NCBI RefSeq assembly: GCF_000016985.1
Contig: NC_009633.1
Coordinates: forward strand, 1 to 64,000
Length of the DNA stretch: 64,000 nt
Origin: Alkaliphilus metalliredigens QYMF
Lineage (GTDB): Bacteria > Bacillota > Clostridia > Peptostreptococcales > Natronincolaceae
Direction of reading: 5' to 3'
Notes under the pieces: model-generated
Databases searched by the model: none
What the model saw: the letters and a program-made list of their open reading frames with translations, nothing else
What the model was told of the DNA's origin: nothing
In this document: piece after piece, positions 47,045-62,689 of the stretch
How positions within the stretch are numbered: position 1 is the first letter of the stretch
Layout of the letters: every line of letters starts with the position of its first letter
Program-made: the position numbers and the translations under genes

Positions 47045-47647
47045 ATGGGAACACCAATATTAAAGTATACGATTCGAGAAGAAGCAGGTACAGGAGGAGC
47101 ATCAAAAGCAAGAAGAGCAGGAGAGGTTCCAGCTGTCCTCTACAGTAAAGGGGAAGTGACACAACCAGTGTACCTAAATACCAAGGAGCTAGAAAAGATA
47201 CTATCAATCTATGGGGGGAGTAGTCGAATCGCTCTAGACCATGAGGGGAAAAAGTGTTTTGCAATTATAAAAGAAATACAAAAGAATATGTTGAAAAACA
47301 GTTTGTTGCACGTAGACCTACAAAAGCTTGATGAAAACCAAAAGATTAGAATGACCATTCCTATCTATATATTAAATAAAGAGGCAGTGGAAACACTAGC
47401 AGAAATCGTTCAAATACAACAAGATGAAGTGGAAATACAGGCATATCCTAGGGATTTACCAGAAAAAATTGAAGTGGATGCTAGTTTATTAAAGGACCAA
47501 GCTAACTTAACCATGAAAGATCTTAATATTGTAGGAAATACAGCGATTGAAATTTTAGATGATCTAGAAAATGTGGTTGCTACGTTAGCCTATACATCTA
47601 GACCAGTAGAAACAGAAGAAGAGTCTGTAGAAGAAGCATTAGTTTAA
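47045..47647 (+). CDS. 50S ribosomal protein L25/general stress protein Ctc, copy 1
   Basis: This 200-residue protein has the two-domain Ctc/TL5 form. Residues 1-95 form the L25 5S rRNA-binding domain (ASKARRAGEVPAVLYSKGE, LLHVDLQKLDENQKI). The C-terminal TL5 domain (YPRDLPEKIEVDASLLKDQANLTM) and an acidic end EEESVEEALV follow. It would sit on 5S rRNA in the 50S central protuberance. Start ATG after AAAGGGGAT. A second family member follows after a terminator. The two are clearly diverged in the N-terminal domain. Confidence 0.88.
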   Translation: MGTPILKYTIREEAGTGGASKARRAGEVPAVLYSKGEVTQPVYLNTKELEKILSIYGGSSRIALDHEGKKCFAIIKEIQKNMLKNSLLHVDLQKLDENQKIRMTIPIYILNKEAVETLAEIVQIQQDEVEIQAYPRDLPEKIEVDASLLKDQANLTMKDLNIVGNTAIEILDDLENVVATLAYTSRPVETEEESVEEALV

Positions 47648-47676
47648 AACCAAGTTCACATTAATGGATCATAAGA

Positions 47677-47720
47677 AGAATAAGGTACCGAGTCATTGCT
47701 TGGTTACCTTATTCTTTTTT
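47677..47720 (+). terminator. Terminator between the two L25/Ctc genes
   Basis: GAATAAGGTA/TACCTTATTC around a 17-base loop is followed by a run of six T. Each L25/Ctc gene therefore has its own transcript end or relies on read-through. Confidence 0.85.
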
Positions 47721-47729
47721 GTATTAAAA

Positions 47730-47773
47730 AACCTCCTTCTGGAAATAATCCAACAATAAAGAAAAAGGAGGGG
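47730..47773 (+). promoter_or_regulatory. Possible ribosome-binding-site-sequestering hairpin before the second L25/Ctc gene
   Basis: AACCTCCTT (47730-47738) is complementary to AAGGAGG (47765-47771), the ribosome-binding site of the next gene, across a 26-base loop. Pairing would hide the ribosome-binding site and could give translational control. Confidence 0.5.
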
Positions 47774-47780
47774 TTGTTTT

Positions 47781-48395
47781 ATGATGAAGAATTCATTAGT
47801 GAGTAGCTTGCGTAATGAAACGGGGTCTAATGCCAGTCACCGTTCAAGGGACTTAGGAAATGTGCCAGCAGTCATCTACGGGAAAAGCATCAACACACTG
47901 ACGGTAGAAATAGAGAGAACTGAAGTAGAAGCATTCGTCAGAAACCAAGGGGGGAAAGGATTAGTACAAGTAAATGTAGGAGGGCAACCTTATACAACCT
48001 TTGTTAAAGAAATGCAAAGGGATCCTGTGACAGGAATGATTATGCATGTGGACTTTCAACAGGTTAATCAAGATGAACAAATACATACAATGGTTCCTAT
48101 TATATTGAAGGGAAGAGGTTTTGTGGAAAAGGGTGGGGTGACAGTTCAACAACAGGTAAGAGAACTAGAAGTTCAATGCTTCGCTGGAAGCATCCCTGAA
48201 AAATTTGAATTTGATATTTCAAACTTCAGACCTGGAGATACATTAAAAGTATCGGATGTGGAATTTGGAGAGGAAGTTAGCATCATTAATAATCTAGAGT
48301 CTGTTATCGCATCCATTGCTACCCCAGCAAAAATAATTGATGATGAAGGGGAAGTACCTTTAGAAAAGAAGATAGAGCTTGCAGACATGGAGTAA
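47781..48395 (+). CDS. 50S ribosomal protein L25/general stress protein Ctc, copy 2
   Basis: This is a second full-length L25/TL5 protein (204 residues). The N-terminal 5S-binding domain reads NASHRSRDLGNVPAVIYGKS and MHVDFQQVNQDEQIHTMVPI. The C-terminal domain has ELEVQCFAGSIPEKFEFDIS and RPGDTLKVSDV, ending in a charged tail. A start ATG at 47781 (or 47784) is 10 bases from AAGGAGGGG. It resembles typical Clostridia Ctc more closely than copy 1 does. It lies only about 470 bases upstream of the 16S gene of rRNA operon 3. Confidence 0.88.
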   Translation: MMKNSLVSSLRNETGSNASHRSRDLGNVPAVIYGKSINTLTVEIERTEVEAFVRNQGGKGLVQVNVGGQPYTTFVKEMQRDPVTGMIMHVDFQQVNQDEQIHTMVPIILKGRGFVEKGGVTVQQQVRELEVQCFAGSIPEKFEFDISNFRPGDTLKVSDVEFGEEVSIINNLESVIASIATPAKIIDDEGEVPLEKKIELADME

Positions 48396-48445
48396 ATGAT
48401 AGAAGTGTAAAGATAGAAAAATTGAAGAGTAAAGAAAGAACTAGG

Positions 48446-48513
48446 AAATCAGATGATAGTAAGTTACTTCTATTAAGATAACTTACTTTTAAGTATTATA
48501 TCCATCTGATTTT
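48446..48513 (+). terminator. Nested hairpin after the second L25/Ctc gene
   Basis: An outer stem AAATCAGAT/ATCTGATTT (48446-48454 and 48504-48512) encloses an inner stem AGTAAGTTA/TAACTTACT (48458-48466 and 48479-48487). It ends at TTTTCTTCC, so termination is possible but the T-run is short. The rRNA promoter starts 18 bases later. Confidence 0.6.
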
Positions 48514-48530
48514 CTTCCATTATATTTCAT

Positions 48531-48672
48531 TTGACTTTGGGCACAACAACTGTTATAGTAGTACAAGTCGTCGCAAGGCGAAGAGAATTTAAATAAGCAT
48601 AAAGAAACAAAATTCAACAAAACTAGATAAAATAAAAAAAGTGTTGACATATGTCATCAAAAATGATATATT
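48531..48672 (+). promoter_or_regulatory. Tandem promoters P1 and P2 of rRNA operon 3
   Basis: P1 is TTGACT (48531-48536), 17 bases, TATAGT (48554-48559). P2 is TTGACA (48644-48649), 17 bases, TATATT (48667-48672). The leader is nearly the same as in operon 2. Confidence 0.85.
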
Positions 48673-48865
48673 GATTAAGTCGCCAAAACGCGACGGGTTA
48701 TACCAAGCAAGTTAGAAACCAGGTCTTTGAAAACTAAACAGTATAGATGTAAGCCAGCATATAAGTAGATTACCAAAATCTAAGATTTTGTGTAAGTCAC
48801 TTACTCGGCGTAAGCCGAGATATCATTTTAGTTAACTAGAATGGAACAAGAAATACCCAGAAATT

Positions 48866-50400
<1,535 letters not shown>

Positions 50401-50460
50401 AGCAAAGGCGCATCTATACTGTCTAGTTTTGAGAGACTTTTTTCTCTCTAAAAGCACCAA

Positions 50461-50536
50461 GGGGGCGTAGCTCAGTTGGGAGAGCACCTGCCTTGCAAGC
50501 AGGGGGTCAGGAGTTCGACTCTCCTCGTCTCCACCA
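50461..50536 (+). tRNA. tRNA-Ala (anticodon TGC) in the rRNA spacer
   Basis: A 76-base cloverleaf with acceptor arm GGGGGCG/CGTCTCC, anticodon stem CCTGC/GCAGG around CTTGCAA, T arm AGGAGTTCGACTCTCCT and encoded CCA. It lies between 16S and 23S of operon 3, so it is processed from the rRNA transcript. Confidence 0.97.
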
Positions 50537-50773
50537 GTTATTACTTTTCAAAGGTAATACAAGGTGAAATTGTTATTATAAAACATCATTTCGTCGGCAG
50601 GACGGAAAAATTAATTGTTCTTTGAAAACTACACAATGTTATGATGAAGCATTAAATGCGAAATCAATAAACTATCAATCAAACCTTTTCTTTGATTTGT
50701 TCAGGGAAATATAAGGTGCGATTGTTAGCTGAGCGATTGACTCTAAATCTATGATTTGGGTCATGAGCGTAAA

Positions 50774-53707
<2,934 letters not shown>

Positions 53708-53889
53708 AAAAGAAATATCCATAACATTGTGTAGTTTTGAGAGAACTATATCTCTCTAAATATTGCGTTAGCAATGAGACGTCATAAATCCATTGATTGC
53801 CTTGGGTTAATCCGAGGAAGCCAATCAACGTATTTCTGACTAAGCTGCTAACACAAAAGTGAAAACCATACTTTTGGTTATCACCTTAT

Positions 53890-54003
53890 ATCGTGACTAT
53901 AGCGAAGGGGTCACACCTGTTCCCATCCCGAACACAGAAGTTAAGCCCTTCAGCGCTGATGGTACTTGGCGGGCAGCTGCCTGGGAGAGTAGGTCGTCGC
54001 GAT
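53890..54003 (+). rRNA. rrf: 5S ribosomal RNA (operon 3, first copy)
   Basis: Standard copy with helix I ATCGTGAC/GTCGCGAT. A second 5S gene follows after 14 bases. The spacer before it is the same as that of operon 4. Confidence 0.96.
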
Positions 54004-54017
54004 ATGGAACACATTAT

Positions 54018-54131
54018 GCCGTAATTATAGCGAAGAGGTCACACCTGTTCCCATCCCGAACACAGAAGTTAAGCTCTTCAGCGCTGATGGTACTTGGCGG
54101 GCAGCTGCCTGGGAGAGTAGGTCATTGCGGC
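54018..54131 (+). rRNA. rrf: Divergent 5S ribosomal RNA (operon 3, second copy)
   Basis: This 114-base paralogue has the same length as the standard copy and ten differences. Helix I becomes GCCGTAAT/ATTGCGGC, with four exchanged pairs relative to ATCGTGAC/GTCGCGAT. One pair in helix II changes from G-C to A-T (GAAGAG with CTCTTC). Every change on one strand is matched by a change on the other, and all loop and helix III-V positions are unchanged. It is therefore a folded, probably functional gene and not a decaying copy. No terminator follows before the operon 4 promoter. Confidence 0.93.
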
Positions 54132-54185
54132 TTAGTTCTTTTATCAAGCTAATATAATGAGTCAATAAAAACCTTTATATAACTG

Positions 54186-54214
54186 TTGACATAAGAGAAC
54201 GAGTGTGTTATAGT
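54186..54214 (+). promoter_or_regulatory. Single promoter of rRNA operon 4
   Basis: TTGACA (54186-54191), 17 bases, TATAGT (54209-54214), then a short leader with hairpin GTCGC/GCGAC. It starts 55 bases after the divergent 5S gene, with no terminator between, so operon 3 transcripts may also run into operon 4. There is one promoter here, not two as in operons 1-3. The 5' leader is shorter and differs in sequence. Confidence 0.8.
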
Positions 54215-54392
54215 AGTACATGTCGCTAATGCGCGACACCAAACTGAATTAATCAGGTCTTTGAAAACTAAACAGTATAGATGTAAGCCAGCATATTACA
54301 AGTAAATTGCCAAAGTCTTAGATTTTGCGCAAGATACAAACTCGACAAAGTCGAGAAGCCATTTTAGTTTTACTAAGATGGACCCAGAAATT

Positions 54393-55927
<1,535 letters not shown>

Positions 55928-56053
55928 AGCAAAGGCGCATCTATACTGTTTGGTTTTGAGAGACCTGTTCTCTCTAAAATACCATAATTTAGCTTGAGAG
56001 CTGAAATGTGGTGAAATAGCATCTGCGTGAGCAGAAAGCGAAATTCACAATTT

Positions 56054-56086
56054 AAAGACCTTTAGATAAATTTAAAGGTCTTTTTT
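56054..56086 (+). terminator. Terminator-like hairpin inside the operon 4 spacer
   Basis: AAAGACCTTTA (56054-56064) and TAAAGGTCTTT (56073-56083) form a perfect 11-bp stem with an 8-base loop, followed by a T-run that ends three bases before tRNA-Ile. It has every feature of an intrinsic terminator yet lies within an rRNA operon. Confidence 0.75.
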
Positions 56087-56088
56087 AA

Positions 56089-56165
<77 letters not shown>

Positions 56166-56322
56166 GTTCTTTGAAAACTACACAATGTTATGATGAAGCA
56201 ATAAATGCGAAATCAATAAACTATCAATCAAACCTTTTCTTTGATTTGTTCAGGGAAATATAAGGTGCGATTGTTAGCTGAGCGATTGACTCTAAATCTA
56301 TGATTTGGGTCATGAGCGTAAA

Positions 56323-59256
<2,934 letters not shown>

Positions 59257-59438
59257 AAAAGAAATAACCATAACATTGTGTAGTTTTGAGAGAACTATAT
59301 CTCTCTAAATATTGCGTTAGCAATGAGACGTCATAAATCCATTGATTGCCTTGGGTTAATCCGAGGAAGCCAATCAACGTATTTCTGACTAAGCTGCTAA
59401 CACAAAAGTGAAAACCATACTTTTGGTTATCACCTTAT

Positions 59439-59552
59439 ATCGTGACTATAGCGAAGGGGTCACACCTGTTCCCATCCCGAACACAGAAGTTAAGCCCTTC
59501 AGCGCTGATGGTACTTGGCGGGCAGCTGCCTGGGAGAGTAGGTCGTCGCGAT
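59439..59552 (+). rRNA. rrf: 5S ribosomal RNA (operon 4)
   Basis: Standard copy. Its 3' flank ATACAGAAAATCC is shared with operon 1, while its 5' spacer is shared with operon 3. Confidence 0.96.
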
Positions 59553-59557
59553 ACAGA

Positions 59558-59595
59558 AAATCCTCTACGGAAACGTAGAGGATTATTTATTTTTT
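59558..59595 (+). terminator. Terminator of rRNA operon 4
   Basis: AATCCTCTACG/CGTAGAGGATT (59559-59569 and 59574-59584) with a GAAA loop is followed by ATTTATTTTTT. It is the same hairpin as in operon 1. The convergent minus-strand gene ends nine bases beyond. Confidence 0.92.
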
Positions 59596-59603
59596 GTGCC
59601 TAC

Positions 59604-60812
59604 TTAATTTCCACAAAACTGTAAAGCGGTTAAGAAATAGACCTCCACAGCCTCAATTAATTCTTTAATGGCAATCTGCTCATTTTTAGTATGGGAATAG
59701 CTAATATCTCCTGGCCCATAAACAATGGTTGGGATATTAGCAAAATTATATAACAAAGAAGCATCTGTCCAGCCTCGTTTTGTCGATAGCACAGGCTCTC
59801 TTTCTAGCACAGCAGATAAAGCGTTTTTTAGAGCCACAGTGATAGGGTCATCTAAACTTGTTTCTAAAGGTAGATGATCTAGGGTGAGCATATTGTTAGG
59901 CATTCTTATAATTTCAGCATCAAAATCTGAATCATGAGCCTTGAGATGATCAATAACCTCTTGGTATTCAGCAATAACCGTTGCAACTGTTTCTCCGGGA
60001 ATATAACGTCTATCAATCTGTATGATACAATCACCAGCTACGGTGCTAGGCTGTATGCCACCTTTAATATAACCGAAATTCATAACAGAGGGGCCCATCA
60101 AAGGATGGCTTCTTTTCTCTAGCTTAGGATAAATTGTATCCTGGATAGCACTAATTAGTTTTCCAGCCTTTTCTATGGCATTGATACCAAGATGGGGAAC
60201 ACCACCATGGGCTGACCTACCTTTTATTTTAATTTCCAGCCACTCTAGACCACGATGGCCAGCGGAGTATTGAGAGCTAGAGGGCTCTCCTACAATTGCA
60301 CCATCTGCCTTAATACCATTTTTAACAAGATCCTCTGTCCCTTCACTCTGCTCCTCTTCACCAATCACCCCAGTGAATATAATGTCACCTGTTAATTTAA
60401 GATCTGAACGTTTTAAAGCGAGCATCATGATAATCATAGAAGCAATAGGACCCTTCATATCTACTGTACCCCGACCTAAGATATGCCCATCGACAATTTC
60501 AGCACCATAGGGATCAAAATCCATTTCTCCAGGAGGTACAGTATCTAAATGACCATTTAACAGTAATGTCTTACCTTCACCAGTTCCCTTTAAAGTAACA
60601 ATGACATTGACCCGCTCATCTACAATGGTTTTTACCTCTACATCAAAGCCCTGCCTTTGACAATAATCAGATAAAAAAATGCCAACCTCCTTTTCTCGAC
60701 CAGGATAGTTAACATGACTAGGTATTTTGATTAAATCCTGTGTAAGCTTAACGAGTTCTTCTTCGTCGTAATATTGATGAATGAACCCCTTCCAATCAAC
60801 TAAATTTTTCAT
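59604..60812 (-). CDS. M20 family metallopeptidase (ArgE/DapE/carboxypeptidase G2-like)
   Basis: This 402-residue cytoplasmic enzyme of the M20 family hydrolyses amide bonds of acylated amino acids or small peptides with two metal ions. The metal ligands are in LLNGHLDTVPPG, RGTVDMKG (bridging Asp), GEEEQSEG (catalytic Glu and ligand Glu), EPSSSQYSAGHRG and the C-terminal SYSHTKNEQ (His). The middle dimerisation domain begins near GRSAHGGVPH. The ATG follows GGAGTGG (minus strand). It lies 92 bases downstream of the YfcC-type carrier on the same strand, so uptake and hydrolysis of a peptide-like compound may be linked. The exact substrate is unknown. Confidence 0.93.
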   Translation of the reverse strand: MKNLVDWKGFIHQYYDEEELVKLTQDLIKIPSHVNYPGREKEVGIFLSDYCQRQGFDVEVKTIVDERVNVIVTLKGTGEGKTLLLNGHLDTVPPGEMDFDPYGAEIVDGHILGRGTVDMKGPIASMIIMMLALKRSDLKLTGDIIFTGVIGEEEQSEGTEDLVKNGIKADGAIVGEPSSSQYSAGHRGLEWLEIKIKGRSAHGGVPHLGINAIEKAGKLISAIQDTIYPKLEKRSHPLMGPSVMNFGYIKGGIQPSTVAGDCIIQIDRRYIPGETVATVIAEYQEVIDHLKAHDSDFDAEIIRMPNNMLTLDHLPLETSLDDPITVALKNALSAVLEREPVLSTKRGWTDASLLYNFANIPTIVYGPGDISYSHTKNEQIAIKELIEAVEVYFLTALQFCGN

Positions 60813-60842
60813 AGATTATCCACTCCTATACTTTTTTAGATA

Positions 60843-60877
60843 AAACTAAATCCCCAGATGACTGAGGATTTAGTTTA
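60843..60877 (-). terminator. Hairpin between the YfcC-type carrier and the M20 peptidase
   Basis: AAACTAAATCC.CAG and its complement CTG.GGATTTAGTTT form a long stem with one mismatch. On the minus strand it is followed by a TTTTATCT run, so it may cause partial termination within the operon. Confidence 0.6.
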
Positions 60878-60904
60878 AATTAGAAATATTCGATTCACTA
60901 TTCC

Positions 60905-62329
60905 TTAGGTGAGTCCGATTATGTTTGACATAGCAACAAATACAGCACCTATTAATAGTAAGATACCAACATAAGGAGCTACCCATTTCACCCATTTTTC
61001 ATAAGGTATTTTAGAAATGGCAATAACACCCATGATTGTTCCTGAGGTAGGTATAATTAAGTTTGTAATCCCATCACCTAATTGATAGGCTAAAACAGCA
61101 GTTTGTCTACTGACACCTATTAAATCAGATAATGGAACCATGATAGGCATGGTTGTTGCAGCCTGACCACTTCCAGAAGGGATAAATAGATTTAATACGA
61201 TCTGTACCAGATACATAAACAATGCACCTATAGTAGTTCCAAAGGTTGAGATTCCTGCGGCCATTGAATAAACAAGAGAGTCAATAATTTGTCCATCTGA
61301 CATTACCATTAAAATGGCTCTAGCAATACCCACAACAAGAGCTCCAAAAATCAAATCCTTAGCACCCAGTACAAAGTCACTAGAAGCTTTACTTGGGCTT
61401 GATCCTCCAATTAAACTAGCAAATATACCCATCATTAAGAAAAGAGAGGAAAGTTCACGAATATACCAATCATGCTCCATTACACCGTAGATCATGGCTA
61501 CAAAACCAATAATCACTGTGATAAAAACATAGATATGTTTAGTTGTAAATTTAGGAAGCTCAGATAGATCAATTATCTGATCCTTTTCAGCTATCTCTAA
61601 CTCACGAACTGCACTGATCTGTGGATCTGCTTTAACCTTTTTAGCATATCTCATCACATATAAAAAGGCAGCAATCTGGAAAACAGCAAAGATGACAACT
61701 CGATACATCGCTCCCGAGTAAATAGGTAACTCTGCAATACCTTGGGCCACACCAACTGTAAAGGGGTTAGCGATACCCCCTGAAAACCCTGCGGAAGCCC
61801 CTAATGTAATCATGGCCACACCAACGATGGCATCATATCCAAGGGCCCTGGCCAGGGCGATGCCAATTGGAATAAATACAATTGTCTCCTCGGCCATTCC
61901 GATAGTAGAACCACCAACACCAAAAATAAACAGCATTACAGGTATAATCATAGATCCTTTATCCTTTAATCCTAAGGCCAGCTTACCGATACCGGCATTG
62001 ATGGCTCCTGTCCCCTGAATCATGGCAAAGGCGCCACCTACAATAAGAATAAAGAAAATAATATTAGATGCATCTTGCATGCCCCTATGAACCGAGCTGA
62101 ACAAGTGGTCCTCTGTAAAAGAAAAGAATTTTACTGGATTCTGTGGAACACTGGTAAAGGAATCTGCATCAACAACAGTTCTGCCGTTGGGGTCCTCCAC
62201 TCTTTGGTATTCTCCTGCAGGCATGATATAAGTTCCAATAAAAGCTAATAAAATAATCATGCAGATAATGACGTAGGTATGAGGCACCTTAAATCGTTTC
62301 GTTTTAACTGGATTTGTATCATTACTCAA
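60905..62329 (-). CDS. YfcC family carrier (C4-dicarboxylate/arginine-ornithine-type)
   Basis: This 474-residue inner-membrane protein has about twelve membrane segments. The start FKVPHTYVIICMIILLAFIG and IMPAGEYQRV is characteristic of YfcC, as are GMQDASNIIFFILIVGGAF and IFGVGGSTIGMAEETIVFIPIG. Near the end come PSGSGQAATTMPIMVPLSDLIG and the GDGITNLIIPTSGTIMGVIAI block. The family carries amino acids or dicarboxylates; the substrate is not known here. The start codon is TTG at 62329 (minus strand), eight bases from AGGAGG. A near-palindrome TAGACAAAATATTTATCTA (62379-62397) lies upstream of its ribosome-binding site and could be an operator. Confidence 0.9.
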   Translation of the reverse strand: MSNDTNPVKTKRFKVPHTYVIICMIILLAFIGTYIMPAGEYQRVEDPNGRTVVDADSFTSVPQNPVKFFSFTEDHLFSSVHRGMQDASNIIFFILIVGGAFAMIQGTGAINAGIGKLALGLKDKGSMIIPVMLFIFGVGGSTIGMAEETIVFIPIGIALARALGYDAIVGVAMITLGASAGFSGGIANPFTVGVAQGIAELPIYSGAMYRVVIFAVFQIAAFLYVMRYAKKVKADPQISAVRELEIAEKDQIIDLSELPKFTTKHIYVFITVIIGFVAMIYGVMEHDWYIRELSSLFLMMGIFASLIGGSSPSKASSDFVLGAKDLIFGALVVGIARAILMVMSDGQIIDSLVYSMAAGISTFGTTIGALFMYLVQIVLNLFIPSGSGQAATTMPIMVPLSDLIGVSRQTAVLAYQLGDGITNLIIPTSGTIMGVIAISKIPYEKWVKWVAPYVGILLLIGAVFVAMSNIIGLT

Positions 62330-62626
62330 TTAAACAACCTCCTTCTTAATATGAAAATAGACTGTATCGCCATAAATATAGACAAAATATTTATCTATGT
62401 ATCCACCTCCTTGAAAATATATTTCTACTATGTAGGATAAATGCTAAAAATGTAAAGGCATGTATAAAACTATATTCCACATATTCAAAAAAATTCCTGC
62501 ATATTTTTTCTGAATTTTCAATGAATAAGTGGGGTATAAATCTTAACAAGATATTTTACAGAGTGCGATTGAGGTGGAACCAGCAAGATGCAGGATGTTC
62601 ATCGATTTTTGTCCAAAGGTAATAAA

Positions 62627-62655
62627 TTGAAATAAATGATCTTTAATGGTATGAT
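62627..62655 (+). promoter_or_regulatory. Promoter of the amidohydrolase gene
   Basis: TTGAAA (62627-62632), a 17-base spacer and TATGAT (62650-62655), 34 bases before the ATG. The 360-base divergent gap between the two transcription units shows no other gene. Confidence 0.65.
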
Positions 62656-62689
62656 ATGTAAAAGATAAATTCATGAGGAGCGTGTTGCT

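Noticed and set aside
54004-54017. The divergent 5S gene as a decayed pseudogene
   Set aside because: All ten changes are paired and compensate each other, and no insertion or deletion is present. Decay would give unpaired changes.
62344-62405. Possible short leader peptide upstream of the YfcC-type gene on the minus strand
   Set aside because: A frame of about 15 codons overlaps the ribosome-binding site and start of the carrier gene. There is no good start signal of its own, so it is probably chance.
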